Notes: a model not told the origin generated them from the sequence alone. A stretch of 64,000 nt of DNA from Rhabdophis nuchalis (GCA_039707465.1 CM077647.1:43213110-43277109); one strand, 5' to 3'; counted from the first letter of the stretch, positions 11,129 through 23,287 are shown. Program-made: numbers and translations.

Positions 11129-11944
11129 TCAGACCTGCCCCAATGAACGAGGACAGACAGACTGCAGAACCCAGTGGCCAAAGTTGGCCTCAGCCGAGGC
11201 AAATGTGTCCCGTTTATAATGCCGCACTAAAGGGGATGGAGAAGACCACGCTGCAGCCCTGCAAATTTCTCCCAGAGAAGCTTGCATTGCCCAGGCCAAA
11301 GTCGCCGTTGCACTGCGTGCAGAATGTGCTGACTCCTCAAGGAACTGCCTCGTTACAAGCCGCATAGGCCTTCTCAATGCATTGACAAACCCATCGTCAA
11401 TGCACTGAGACAGACACCTTCTTATCCAGGGAACCTGGCAGAAAGGAGACAAAAAGAGACTCCGACCTGCAAATAACAGCCGTACAATCAATGTACACAT
11501 GCAAGGCACACCTGACATCCAGCAAGTGCCACCGGTCCTCCAAGGTCTGCATAGACTCTGCAGGAAAGCTGGGGAGGACCACCTCCTGAGCCCGATGGAA
11601 CCAAGACCCCATCTTCGGGACAAAGGAGGGAACCAGACGTAGGACAACCCTGTCCACATAAAACTTGCACAAATCCAAAAAAAATCTCATTCCACAGTGT
11701 CGAGAGAGGACACCTGTCAAAGCATCCAATACCTTATGTAAAGGAGTACCAAAGCACCCTTGAGAAATCTCTTGACCCTAGGACGTTGAGTCAAAGTTTG
11801 TGACCTACCGCACAAAGGTACAGAAGAAACTACTGATACCTGTCTCTCAATGGTATTAGGAGTCAACCCTTTGCCCAGGCCCATTTGAAGAATTTCCGGG
11901 ACCTGTGGGATAGTGGCTTGTACTGGGTCAAAGTGGTTTGTCAA
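11129..11944 (-). pseudogene. DIRS tyrosine recombinase (frameshifted)
   Basis: Three minus-strand frames together cover the enzyme. From 11,944: ILQMGLGKGLTPNTIERQV and RVKRFLKGA, the N-terminal SAM-like DNA-binding domain. From 11,729: MGSWFHRAQEVVLPSFP and WHLLDVRCALHVYI, the entry to the catalytic domain. From 11,659: HSARSATATLAWAMQASLGE, ICRAAAWSS and HYKRD, the C-terminal catalytic box with H-x-x-R and the likely nucleophilic Tyr. The enzyme would cut and rejoin DNA to insert the element's circular cDNA. At least two frame changes separate the parts, so this copy is not functional. No integrase of DDE type is present, as expected for DIRS. Confidence 0.85.
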
Positions 11945-12269
11945 ACACCACTTACAACAAGCTCACCAGGTTGCACTGTATATGAGCCACATGGAAGATG
12001 GACGGGGAGCCTGAATAATCTGAATGACCCTGGAGGAAAAGTTGTCTCATTCAGGACGCTCCGCTCAAGCACTAGGCGTCAACTATAGCCATTGAGGCTC
12101 CAGATGCTCCAGCGACCCCTTGCTGAAGGAAATAATCTCTTGGGGAATCCTCCAGAGCCTGCCTACTGATAGAGATCAAAGGTCGGCATACCAGGGCTGC
12201 TGAGGCCAATGTGGGGCAATCATCACCACCTCCGCCCCCTCCCGCAAGATCTTTTGAATGACTCTGGAA

Positions 12270-12791
12270 ATCAGGGGCAAAGGCAGGAAGGCATACAGGA
12301 GCCCCAGAGGCCATTGGCAGTGGAGAGCATCCACCCACTCTGCATTCTGCGAAGGAACTGGGAATAAAATCTTGGGAGCTGAGTATTGAGGGGAGTTGCA
12401 AACAGGTCGACCTCTGGGCAGCCAAAAGGGTCCACAATTGCCTGGAAGCTAGCCAGCTGCAGCTGCAATCCTGAATTGTCCACCTCAACCCGATTGAGCT
12501 GGTCAGCCCTGACATTGTCCACCCCCGCTATATGTTCTGTAGTTATTGAGAGCAAATTCCTCCCGGCCCAACGACCCAAGCTCCTGGCCCCCAGCATGAG
12601 GAACCTTGACCTGGTCCCCCCCTGCCTGTAATATGAGCCTTGGTGGCCATGTTGTCTGTGAGGACCAGAATATGTCTGCCCTTGATCGAAAAGCGAAATG
12701 GTTTGAGAGCCAGGTGGGCCGCCCTGAGTTCCAACCAGTTTATGTTGTGAGCTAGTTCCACTTGGCCCCATTGTCCCTGTGCCATCTGCAT
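12270..12791 (-). pseudogene. DIRS RNase H domain (frameshifted)
   Basis: Frame from 12,791: NINWLELRAAHLALKPF (catalytic Glu) and ILVLTDNMATKAHI (catalytic Asp). Frame from 12,771 on: HIAGVDNVRADQLNR (late RNase H Asp), then PEVDLFATPLNTQLPRFYSQ, a motif typical of the DIRS RNase H/downstream region. It would degrade RNA in RNA-DNA hybrids during reverse transcription. The two parts are in different frames. The RT frame upstream is separated from it by a SINE at 12,793-12,925. Confidence 0.8.
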
Positions 12792-12792
12792 A

Positions 12793-12925
12793 TAAGGGAG
12801 ACTAGTATAGATCTATTTCAAGCTATTTAGCTCTCATCAGCTAGTCATACCCCTACTGGGATTCTAACCAGGGCCGTATTACATGTTAGGCAGATGGTTT
12901 AGCCACTAAGCCACCAGGTTCTCCT
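12793..12925 (-). mobile_element. tRNA-derived SINE nested in DIRS copy 2
   Basis: On the minus strand it begins gagaacctggtggcttagtg. The A box TGGCTTAGTGG (12,903-12,913) matches TRGCNNAGYGG. The B box GGTTAGAATCC (12,859-12,869) differs by one base from GGTTCGANTCC. Box spacing fits a pol III tRNA promoter. The tail reads gatctatactagtctccc. It interrupts the coding sequence between RT and RNase H. It is not a tRNA gene: no folded acceptor stem or anticodon arm is evident. The family name is unknown to me. Confidence 0.78.
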
Positions 12926-12939
12926 CTGAAGTTGAACCC

Positions 12940-13870
12940 CCCCCCTCCGAGTAGGTTGGTGTCTGAAGTGACTGTGACTCGGTCTGGGATCCTGAAGAAT
13001 TCCCCCTTGGGTAGGGTAGATGATGTCCACCAATCAAAGAGCAGGAGACTTCCGCTGGCAGAAGAACCTGGATCTGGGAGCAGCTCATGAGCCTTTGCTG
13101 AAATGGCGAAAGAAACCATTGAAAGTCTCTATTGGTAAGGCGCGCCCAGAGAACAATGCCAATGGCAGACACCATAGTGCCTAACAATTTGGACAAAGTA
13201 GCTAAGGATACACTACGTTCCTTGAGAACCTGGAAAACCAACTCTCTCAAACTAGTTTGAATCAGCCTAGTGGTAGGCCATAGATAGCTTTTTGCCAGAT
13301 TGATCGAAACCACCTGGCCTCGCAGGGTCAACCTGGTAATGTCTAAGTCCCTTGGGGCACCACTTACAGAAGAGTACTGTAGCAACAGGTCGTCTAGGCT
13401 GCCTTGGATTTGCACATGTACCTGTCTCAGGAACGCTGCCAATGCCACCATCACCTACCTGAAGACTTGAGGTGCAGATGATAACCCGATGGGTAAGGCT
13501 CGGTACTGGAAGTGGTGCCCAAGGTAACAAAACCTGAGAAACTGTCAGTATTCAGGGGCTATAGGTATGTGCAGGTAGGCCTCAGTAAGGTTGATGGATG
13601 TGAGGACATCTCCCTGCCTAATACCCTCTAATATTGAGTGCAGTGAACGCATCTTAAACCTGCGATAACGCACATAGAGGTCAAACTATTTAAAATCAAA
13701 AATAGTTCTCCAGCCGCCCCAAGCCTTTGGGATCTCAGAGAGAATGGAATAATAACCCTGATCCTGTTAAACTGGAGGCACCAGTTGGATAGCCCTAATG
13801 TTCAATAGGTGTTGAATGGCTTCCTGCATAAGTCGCCTCCAAGTCGGGTTATCTGAGACCTGATGGTTGA
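12940..13870 (-). pseudogene. DIRS reverse transcriptase, copy 2 (decayed)
   Basis: The region collinear with the RT of copy 1. The minus strand around 13,640-13,700 aligns without gaps with the copy 1 sequence on both sides of its Helitron. Downstream open pieces (13,454-12,906; 13,530-13,267) carry RT connection and thumb-like sequence, such as LRQVHVQIQGSLDDLLLQY, SLATLSKLLGTMVSAIG and LWARLTNRDFQWFL, recognisable as the DIRS post-palm region. No continuous frame covers the whole polymerase. Confidence 0.7.
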
Positions 13871-14239
13871 TTGTACCCACACATCGGAGGTAGAGGAGCC
13901 CAACAATCTGTGAAATATGCCAAGCATCCTCCGATGAGGGGAGAACTGGGCCCAGAATTAATTCTTGCGGAAGAAGAGTGCTGCCTCCTTCGCCCCCATG
14001 ATAGGCCCTCTGCTGCCTATCCAGTTGATATCTCTGGCTGGGGGCATAGCCTCCCTGGTCCAGCCTGAAACCTGACTGACTGAAATCAGACCCCTTAAAA
14101 GAAGATCTGTAGTCCTGACCCCAGAATAAAGGACCGTAGTCCTGACCACAGAAATCGGAGCAACGGGGCTAGGGCACCGCCCAGAAATTGCCCTTCCTAG
14201 GAGCTGTGAGAAGCACCTTCCATTTGCCCTGATTCTCAA

Positions 14240-15063
14240 TTAAGAAAAGGTCAATAGATGCCCCAAAGAAGGACCCTCCAGCAAAGGGGGATGACGCCAG
14301 GCATCATATGTGGCACGCATCAGCTTGCCACAGCTGCAGCCTATGGATGAAGCAACTGCCCTGAAGGCAAACGTGGCTGCAGCTAAAGTGATGCCCAAAG
14401 AAAATTGGATGTCCGCAACCAGTTTGTTGATGTCCTGATGTGACCTGAAATCTGCTATTGTCATGGGAAGAAACAGGGGAGACTCCTGACCATCTATCCC
14501 CACAGGAGCTGCAGATGGAGGAGCAACCTGTGGCTGAATCTGAGGCTGTTGGAAAGCAGCAACGCTGCACCGCTGGAAAGCCCTGAACAGGGCTTGGAGA
14601 AGGACAGGGTATAAATTCAATAAAATCAAAATCAAACATTAGGTCCTGAAATTGTCCCCCCCCCCCAAGTGGGGTAATTGAGCAGCACCAACCCCTGCGG
14701 ATGTAGAGGGAAGAGGATGAGGTGAAGCCCCCATGGGGCAGTGCGTGGGGGTGACTGCCAACCTTGGCTAGAACCCCAGAGGCCTGAGGTGTCAATGGGG
14801 ATCCTCACATCGAGGGAGGGATCCTCTTCTGCAGCTCCCCCAGGCGAAGAGAGTGCAGACTGCCTCACCTTAGTGCTCAGGACAAGAGAAGACTTCTGGC
14901 TGCTGGTACTTGTATAAATGCTTTCTAGTGCCTCTTGCCTCTGCTTCTCATACTTAAAGGCAGGCTTAGGGGATTTTGAACCCCAATTTGGCCCCTTTTG
15001 AGGCTTGTGGTTCCACATGCTCTTTCTTCCCCTTTGCCTTGTGGCCATGGGGGCAATTACCAC
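14240..15063 (-). pseudogene. DIRS gag-like region, copy 2
   Basis: Two frames: 143 codons from 15,063 beginning MVIAPMATRQRGRKSMW (basic N-terminus), then 131 codons from 14,635. The second part contains FRSHQDINKLVADIQFSLGI and LAAATFAFRAVASSIG. This resembles DLNKIVASVQFTKDAMLSAA in copy 1 and supports the gag assignment of both. The function would be RNA packaging in a virus-like or ribonucleoprotein particle; this is inferred from position. Confidence 0.6.
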
Positions 15064-15733
15064 TGCAGGAGCCTCTGTTCCTTCCGTGGGGCCACTGGTC
15101 GTAGTCGCGAGGACCTCACTCCAATCATTGTCCTCTGAAGCTGAGGCAGCAGCTATTTTGGTTCTTGATTCAGGCAGGCTTCAAAATGGCCGTTCATGCC
15201 AAAGGCCACTGACAGAGGCTTGAATATAAAGTGAAAGAGCGGCTTTGCTGCAAAGAGCTGCCGCACGCCTGTCCCCTTCTCCAAACCAGCCTTCAGAAGC
15301 TGACTGGACTCTGTTATTTTCCAAAAGTGGTAATAAAGAGGCACAATTTATTTAGGTCCAGTGGAACAGCCTTCACAGTTGACAGAGGCCTGTCAGTTGT
15401 AGGAAAGCAAGGCCTAACAGCCGAGGCTGTTGGTGTGTCCCGCCTCCTGAGCGCCAGAAATCTTCCCTCCCCCACACCTGGCTTGACAGCAGCAGCTTTG
15501 GAAGACAGAAGACGTGGCGCGGGCAATAGAAGGAGTCAGGCAGGAGGCTAGAGGGGTGGCTGACAACCGAAGGCCTGGGCCCGTGGCTGCCAATGACAGG
15601 AACCTCTGAGTCCCGGCTGCTGCTGAGGTGTGGGGGGCCCTGTCTACTCACAATGCCACCAATCCTGACAGAAATAAGCACAGAAGGCTGAACACCAAGA
15701 GTTGGAACACCGAACAGTCCCAGAGCTGGACTG

Positions 15734-15874
15734 AGTCGGAAACTGGGTGTGGTTACTCCATAGGGGGTTATATACCATGCCTAATTAATTGATTATTTAA
15801 TATTATGACTCAGTCCAATCAGAGTGTGGATAGGTTTAACCCATACATGGATGCTATCTCCACCCTTATTGAGA
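15734..15874 (-). repeat. DIRS right inverted terminal repeat
   Basis: Reverse complement of the left repeat. It contains gactcagtccaatcagagtg and catacatggatgctatctc. The element ends at or near cttattgag (about 15,873). The transcript reads leftward from here on the minus strand; a TATA-like ttatatacc lies at about 15,767 on the plus strand. Confidence 0.88.
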
Positions 15875-16504
15875 AGTCTCCTATCGGAGACAATATACTA
15901 GATCTCATGCTTCACTGCCTGGCCTTTCCCTCTAACTCCCTTCACATTCCAATTCTCCTGGCAGTTAAAATTCTAGACTCTGAATTATTTAATATTTTAA
16001 GTTATTCAGTGATACATTTGATTCCCCTTTCAACATTGAGCCCAAGGAGACCTTCAGCACTCATTATTAAGGCAGATTAAGAAGGTAAAGATCTAAACTC
16101 TGATCATACTTAATATCACAACTAAAAGCCCTGTGTATTAATTTTATTTTATATGAACCTCTCACTCCCTTCATTCTGGATTTGACTTACAGTTCTAGAA
16201 TTCGTTTCAATTAACATTAATTTCAAGAAAGAAAATACTCAATAGGGCAGATAATTAAAACAATGTCATAACATCTGGCAATGACCATTAATTTAGATGA
16301 ATTTAAAGGGAAAATAATTTTCCGTGGAAGGATTGGAACCTGATAATTTAATTACAGCAACTTTGATTCTTATTATGTACAGGAACATTAAAAGCTACTA
16401 GACAACCCTGTGACTCATTGGTTCATTACTTGAGAAAAAATAGTGCAGTCTGAAGTCATCAGTAGCCAACAGGGTGAGCATATTTTCTTTTTCACCCTGG
16501 ATGC
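15875..16504. other. AT-rich non-coding stretch
   Basis: Right flank of DIRS copy 2. There is a chance 91-codon ORF overlapping the DIRS terminus and no recognised element. Confidence 0.5.
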
Positions 16505-16770
16505 AGTGGTGGGATTCAACTGGTTTGGCCCCATTTGTTGAACCAATACCTAATATTTTTTTTTGCAGAGTTTGGTGATCCAGTTAGATCTTGTTTTTTT
16601 CAACTTCCTTCTAGGAGGGGAAAAATCCCTCTCCAATAGTCCAAGAGAAAAGTGATGGAAACCAAATGAAGACATGGTAAATTTGATGTTACTCAAGAAA
16701 AAACTGTCTTACTTTAAAACAGGCAGAAGGGGTGGGGCGTGGCCTGTGCATAAGGCACCAGCTTAGAGCC
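16505..16770 (+). repeat. Dispersed repeat starting cagtggtgggattca
   Basis: Opens with gcagtggtgggattcaactg. Similar openings occur at 28,196, 38,619 and 47,184 in this window, which makes it a dispersed family, probably a hAT-type MITE. The far end is not clearly defined here (near gaaggggtggggcgtggcct). No coding capacity. Confidence 0.5.
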
Positions 16771-18110
16771 AAAGTACTGTCAGAGAACCAGAGGATCGGG
16801 GAAGGTGTGAAGTGACCAGGTGAAGTGACCCTGCCTACAGTGCCCATACTAGCTGCCCCTTCCTGGCCAGAGCTGGAATGCCGCCATGTTTAAGTGCCAG
16901 TAGATGCTGTCTTTCCCTCCAGTGGGCCTGGGCAGCTGCTGGAGAGAGATGAGCCCATTTCAGTGCCCGGGATCTTTTTTTAAATGAGAAGTTGAAATTG
17001 ATTGATTGAACTTTTTTTTTAGTCCCACAAACTTGTTTCTCTGCACACAATTGCAAGAAATGCAATGGAGAAATGCGACAGAGCTGGAAATCAGGTAGGC
17101 AAAGAAATGCTTTAAGGAAGTGAGGGTATCTGATGTGCAGCCAAGCCCAGAGGTGATTTCTCTTAACTAACAAACAGGACATGGAACAAGGCTGGCTGCT
17201 GGAGGGGAAAGCGGCCTCCCAGTCAGAAGTCAAGCCAAACATTTTGGCTACGTAGCATAGCCTTGATTGTCCTTCCACTCCTGCTAGTACAAGACCTGAT
17301 TTCTGCCAGGGGGAAGGCCCATACTCTATAACCCCTGGGCCTGGCATAGCATGATTTGCCCTGGCCTGTTTCCTGGCCCAGTGTCTCTCTAGAATCAGGG
17401 AAATCTGGGCCTCATGTTCCTTTGCCAACATGCTTTCTGAATGCCAGTCCTAGCCCAGCTGTGGTGATCTAACATCCGCCTCCTCTGGTTGTCATCAACC
17501 TTCACCTTTCCTCTGTCTGCTAACTCAGAAAACATGTATATGCAGAAGTGTGGGTGAAAGCTGGCACTCTCTGATTACTTGCCGCATCTCCCCAGGAGCT
17601 GCTCTGCCTTCCCCCTGCCCTGTTGGACACAGCCCATTTGCAATGAGATGGGCAAGATTGATAAAGAGCCATTTCAGGTTTCTGATCCTGTGGCCCTTCT
17701 CCATCCCCCAAGATTTGAAGACCTGTTCTTCAAGGTCATTCCCTCCCTGGAGCCACTCTGCACTCTGGTATTGGAAGAGGAATGGTGAGGATGATGTGAG
17801 GGGAAGGGGTTCTGGCCCTACTGCACAAGATGAGGTCATTCACTGGCAGGGGCTCCTCAAAGGATCCTTCCCAGTAGGGCTCATCCAATTTCCTCTTCCT
17901 CCTCAGTCCCATGACAACTGGTTGTTAAATTATTTGAATCATACCATTGCCTGGATGGTCTTATGATCATCTAACAAGGGTATATATCATAAGTAGAAAA
18001 ATAATTGAAGAGACAAATGAACTTAAATAATGAATCATTATTTACCTACCTAAGCAAATAAATAGAAGAACAAAGCAGCAAAAATGCCCTGGGAGTGGGA
18101 GTAACATTTG
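16771..18110. other. Non-coding stretch with a 198-codon unassigned ORF
   Basis: GC content is slightly raised around 16.8-17.9 kb, which allows longer chance ORFs: 198 codons on the minus strand at 16,835-17,431 and 138 codons on the plus strand at 17,550-17,966. Neither has a recognisable domain or splice-site context. I see no element boundary. Confidence 0.45.
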
Positions 18111-18444
18111 TCTTTTCCATTTCCTTTGTTTATGGAACTGAGCTTGTCAATCAGAAAATTGGTAGTTCGAATCTGTAGTGTTGCATAACGGACTGAACTC
18201 CCATTACTTGTCCCAGTTTCTGCCAACCTAGCAGTTTGAAAGCACATAAAAATGCAAGTAGAAAAACAGGGACCACTTTGGTGGGAAGGTAACAGTGTCC
18301 CATGTGCCTTTGGCATTCAGTCATGCCAACCACATGACCATGCAGTTGTCTTCAAAGTCTTTGTCTTTGAAACAGAGATGAGCACCACTCCCTAGAGTCG
18401 GTAACGACTAGCACATATGTGTGAGGGAAACCTTTACCTTTACC
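18111..18444 (+). mobile_element. Sauria-type tRNA SINE with Bov-B-like 3' end
   Basis: The tRNA-related head includes gactgagcttgtcaatcaga-like text and a B box near 18,163-18,174 (tagttcgaatct). The body contains gtcccagtttctgccaacct, gaccactttggtgggaaggt and catgaccatgcagttgtctt. The 3' part, tccctagagtcggtaacgac followed by acctttaccttta, is the Bov-B LINE-like end by which Sauria SINEs are mobilised. Such SINEs are known from squamates and are the best taxonomic marker in this window. Confidence 0.85.
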
Positions 18445-18496
18445 TGCTTATGGGAAGTTGACACGGAACATTGGAAATCATGACTATCTGACTTGC

Positions 18497-18700
18497 AGAT
18501 GCAGCAATAGCAATAGCAATAGCACTTAGACATATACCACTTCACAGTGCTTTACAGCCCTCTCTAAGTAGTTTACAGAGTCAGCATATTGTCCCCAACA
18601 ATCTGGGTCTTCATTTTAATGACCTAGGAAGGATGGAGATCTGAGTCGACCCTGAGCCAGTGAGACTTAAACTGCCGAACTCTGGCAGCAGATGCTGCAA
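18497..18700 (-). mobile_element. Retroposon 3' end with (GCTATT)n tail, copy 1
   Basis: The plus strand starts agcaatagcaatagcaatag, then ataccacttcacagtgcttt and gtttacagagtcagcatatt. The plus-strand sequence at 62,885-63,050 is its reverse complement with substitutions (ctaaagcactgtgaagtggt, then ctattgctattgctatt). The hexamer tail marks the 3' end, so this copy reads on the minus strand. It is probably the end of a LINE or LINE-mobilised SINE; class not settled. Confidence 0.65.
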
Positions 18701-18834
18701 TAGATCTGAACATTGTGAAAGCTACAATTCTACTGGAGTAATGGATCATAGATAATTTTGTGTACTAAAATTATCCATAATCCCCAGACACTTCTCTGGA
18801 TGTTAGTTTGGATAAGGAAGAGCCAGATCTAGGA

Positions 18835-19470
18835 ATGTTGTGGGAAGGTACATGGAGGAATGCCTAGAGACTTCCAGAGGCTCTGAGCCAGGAGTGGCAA
18901 GGCTGATCACAGCAGAACAATCACAGGAGCAATGACTGAAAAGCAGCTAGCTGAGCTAGGGACAGGACAGGCACAGAGGCTTCAGGAGGTTGGTGAAGAT
19001 ATGGAAGAACTGTGTCCACCTCTTGATCTAAGAGTGCATAGGATTGAGAGGCGGCAGGTGCTGTGAAGCCAGTTTATAAAGAGAGCAGTCTCACCCCTCT
19101 TTATATGGGTTACATTGGGGAGTGGTTATTTATCTCAGCACTTGGAGACAAATGTTACTGGGAATAACATGTTTGTTTCCTTGCTGCATGTTCACCATGA
19201 TTCTTGTCTTGAATACCAGTCTTGGATTGTGTATCTTGAAATTTGGGTCATGCATCTTAAACTCTAGACTTGCTTTTGCCTTGTGGTCTTTGCCTTGCGG
19301 ACTTGCCTTTGTTGTGCCAGTTGGCACAGGGCTTTCCTTGAATGGCCTATTGAATCCTTGGGGTGGCACTGGTGTGGGGGTGAGGATTTCTGTGGAAGGC
19401 TATTTGGGACTTTAAGCCTCAATAAAGGCTTCTAATACTCATGGCATTTGTGTGTGAGACAGGATTCTTT
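18835..19470 (+). mobile_element. Possible solo LTR
   Basis: A block of moderate GC ending in cctcaataaaggcttctaat, with a polyadenylation signal just before a terminal TG-rich stretch. It resembles the block at 40,305-41,060 (shared gccttgtggact-like phrases and the aataaagg signal). No internal retroviral coding region adjoins it. Neither TG...CA ends nor a target duplication could be fixed. The 97-codon plus frame at 19,122-19,415 lies within it and has no domain. Confidence 0.35.
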
Positions 19471-21332
19471 AAGTTAGTAGATTTTAGGTAGGTGATTCAA
19501 GCATTCTGATGTTGTAATTTACCATTTGGGCTATTGTGTGGGTACAAACAGATAAACAGAATGATAATTATAGTAATAAATTTACACTATATTGAACAAT
19601 GACAGCTGTGCTGAAGTCCAAATCTTCTGTTGAATGAGGAGGTATAAGATGGGACAAAGATATTTAATTCATTATACTTGAGTCAATATTTTCTGAGTAG
19701 GTCAGCCTGCTAAATTGGACTACATTCCAAAAACTGATGAAAATATCTATCTTTGGCCATATCTTCAAGCAAAATGCTTTACTAGGAATGAGAGAGAATA
19801 TTAGGATTTCTAGCAAATGTAGCCTAGGTTCATTCACATTTAAGTTGTTAACATTTCTGCCATTTATCCCATTTTTGACAAAGAATAAAACTATGAGAAT
19901 TGTATGTCTCAACAGGTACATAGTGGAATGGCAGAATGGTGTTATTGCTGGGCTCCATGCCACAAAATATAAATGGTTTAGGATAAATGGGGATTATTTC
20001 CATGTAAATAATGTGAATCACAGCCGTAAAAACTATACTTACATGATCAGGAAAGACATTCAAATTAACATAGAATTTAGAATTGTGGGAAGAGAAGGGA
20101 TTTTTTTTAAGAGCTCTGTTTAAAATAAAAAAGCAACATATGGGTAAAAGAAGGCTTGGGGACTGGAGTAGGAAGAATTGAGGATTTCAGATTTAGGCTT
20201 TATTGTTCCTTTTTTTGTTGTTTCATGCAAAGATTACTTGGTGTTCCTTGCCAGAGAATCCTTTTCTGAGGACTATTACATGAAGTTCCACAAAGCATTG
20301 AAAGTGGCAGCATTATTAAACTGAACACAGGGGCACTTCTAATTACTTAGTATTCAAGATTTTGACTTTAATTAGGATTCTTTTGTCATACCATTCATCA
20401 AAAACACTTGAAAGAAATGGAAATTAACACCAAACTTTACTGTCGCCTTAGGCACGCTTTTAATTCTTTTACTCCTTTTAATTTTGTTGTAGTTGTTCAG
20501 TTCAGTGAAATGATTTAGTTGTGATGATGCACTTAGCTGTGATACTGCTTTATTTATTTATTTTTTTAAAAATGAGCACGCACTCTTTAGAAGTGTTGTT
20601 TTGCTAAGAATGAGTAGGTGGCACCTTCAGCATTCCCATTAACAACAGCTTTTTCCCTTATAGGGAAATTACTGACAAATTTGGGTTCATTTTAAAATGA
20701 TTTAAGGTCTGGATTTTGGCTTTGTTATATGGGAAGGAAAGTACTACAGATTTCTGTATATTTTGAGAAAAAAAATCCTATATTATAACACTGATCCAAA
20801 TAACCCAGTAAGCAAGCTGAATTTATGTATTTCTTATAAAGAACATAAGACTCTAATACTCCTTTATCTTCCCATTTTACCACAATAAGAACAACTTGTG
20901 AGGTAGGTGAGATAGGTAAGTGATCTATGAGAGAGTGGCTGGTTCAAAATCAGCCAGCTGGCTTTATGACTGAGACAGGGCTAGACCTCTACCCAGTGTC
21001 TTAATTACTAGAGCAAACTGTTTCACCAAGGTTTATCATTTTTCATGATTTATCAAACTTTATCACAAAAAGATTGGTAGATAAAAGTTTTGGATCTTCT
21101 GAGTTATACAGATGAATTTACCAATCAGGATGGGAGTATTATCATTTTCTCCCATATTCTAAGTAGGGTGTTTATCACTGAAAATAGCATGATATAATGA
21201 GAACGGCATAATTAAAGAAGCGCTGAACAAATTTTTAAAAAAAAGAATATATCAACAAGCCGGGAAATTGTGGGTGATAATGAAAATGCTTTAAATTAGC
21301 CTTTAAAATACCTTGTAATAATTATAACTAAT
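19471..21332. other. Non-coding stretch, nothing recognised
   Basis: AT-rich. A 128-codon plus-strand ORF at 19,737-20,123 shows no domain and is probably chance. No clear repeat ends. Confidence 0.45.
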
Positions 21333-21492
<160 letters not shown>

Positions 21493-23205
21493 TCTTCCTT
21501 ACATTCAAGGAAGATTTTGAAGAACAACACTAGTAGCATTTTTAATCTTTTCCTGAAAATTTAAGTTCATTGGGAATTAAAAATCAATTTCATTGGGAAT
21601 TTCCAAGATTATTAATTCTACTACAATTGGAGCATCATCACTAAAAAGGCTCTGCAGACTTAAGCCTCAATTAATAAGAATTTTTTTAAAAATGCATTTA
21701 TCTATCTTCTAGTACTTGCACCTATACAAAAAAATTAAGATGATTGATATGGTTCTAGACAATTAATGTACTTGTAGCAAAATTGGAGTTATATATGAAT
21801 GGTCTTCATTGGATTGCTTAATTACCTAACATCTAAAGGTATGTCATCATGTTGCTATCCTACAGAAGCTTCAGGTTTCAGAGATTTAATTCTCAGCATA
21901 TATTTCAAGGGGACAGCACCTGGAAGCATCCAATTTATTTGGGCCAAAGCAAACAGGATGATTAGTATTCAGATGGGAGAAATTAAGAAATCCCACTTAG
22001 AATAGGTAGAAATCAAAATAAAGAGAAAAAAATGAGAAAGCAATGGCAAACTTTATCCTTGTCATTAAACTGCAGTCCCATTTCTCAAGTGTTTTATTTA
22101 TAATTGTAAAGAAATTTCCAGACCCAGTCAGTGGGAATCTGAATTGATTTTAAAACTTGGACCATTGAAGCGGTAACAGTGCATTCAATTTGCATATGGT
22201 TTAGTATTTGACTTGAGTTTTACATTCTGCATAATGCAATACATTACATGCAAAGCAAGTGCCATTTTTTTTGTTCTCATGTCACCAAAAATCATTTTCT
22301 GTCACTTTGCAACAAACCAATTATGTATAATGCAGTGTAATCACAAGAACCTGCTACCATCCTAACATAGTACTGGGGTGAATAAAAGATCTTGGTCCCA
22401 TCTCACTGATCCACAGATTCTGCAATTGCCTAAAGCCAGCTCAGGCCACAAGCAAACTTCAGTTCTGAGACTATTTTGCACGCCTTGTACTTCAGACCTG
22501 TCAATCAGTATTTTTTATCATTAGCCATCTGTGATTATTCTAATTTTTGCCAGCAGGAGAAGAAACTCTTTTTCCATTGGGAATCTCTATTATTACAATA
22601 TAATTTATATGTACAGAGCTCCTTTCATCAGCGAAAATAACTTTTTATAGATAGTTTCTTAAAGTTAAAAAGGATTTATAGCACTTTATTTTGCCCCACT
22701 CCCTTTAAATCAATGAATAATTTTAATGTTGCTTTGATTAATATTTGGGGGTATTTTTTATATTGTGTTTCTGGAGATCTTGGAAATCAAGTGACAACAG
22801 TGTTGTTATTTCCCAACTGAGATATTTTGCTGTAGAACTTTTTTGCTTCCATGGTGTATGGAGGCAATGACTCCAGGGTGTCATAAAACCCTTGCCTCCC
22901 ATAGAGGCCTGTAGAGCTATCCTCTCCATTAAAATGCATGTGGATCTCTCTTTAGGCAAAGAACAGATGGTGCATAATTTTGCTCTCTCCCCGCCCCCCT
23001 CTCCTTCCCTCCCCACTCTCTTGCTCTCTGTGCACTGCTGTTCCTCTCATTTCTGATTTTTGAGTTGTTGTTTTTTCCAATTGCTGGACATTACTTTGTG
23101 TCAGATTTTCATGTAAAAGCAATTTTGCTGAGTAGTAAGGAAAAGCAGCATTCCCTTTGTATGAGAGAGGATGGGTTACAATTCCTTTCTCATTAGCCAC
23201 ATGTT
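21493..23205. other. Non-coding stretch 3' of the CR1 LINE
   Basis: AT-rich. ORFs of at most 92 codons with no domain. No element recognised. Confidence 0.5.
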
Positions 23206-23287
23206 TTACAATACAATACAATACAATAGCAGAGTTGGAAGGGACCTTGTAGGTCTTCTAGTCCAACCCCCTGCATGGGCAGGAATC

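Larger units (their letters stand above)
10696..15874 (-). mobile_element. DIRS-type retrotransposon, copy 2, structurally complete
   Basis: A 5.2-kb minus-strand element with every structural hallmark of DIRS: inverted terminal repeats (about 10,731-10,866 and 15,734-15,869), an extra 35-bp extension at the left outer end, and an internal complementary region at 10,997-11,088 that joins complements of the two outer ends. Coding order on the minus strand is gag (15,063-14,240), RT (about 13,870-12,940), RNase H (12,790-12,270) and tyrosine recombinase (about 11,944-11,129). DIRS elements integrate through the recombinase, probably from a circular intermediate, and leave no target duplication; none is seen. 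Frameshifts and a SINE insertion make this copy inactive. Confidence 0.9.

Noticed and set aside
12859..12913. A tRNA gene on the minus strand
   Set aside because: A and B boxes are present but the anticodon and acceptor stems are not; the following tail fits a SINE.
16835..17431. 198-codon minus-strand ORF as a possible host gene
   Set aside because: No recognisable domain, and no splice or promoter context; lies in a locally GC-richer stretch where chance ORFs are longer.
19737..20123. 128-codon plus-strand ORF
   Set aside because: AT-rich, no domain, no similarity recognised; most likely chance.
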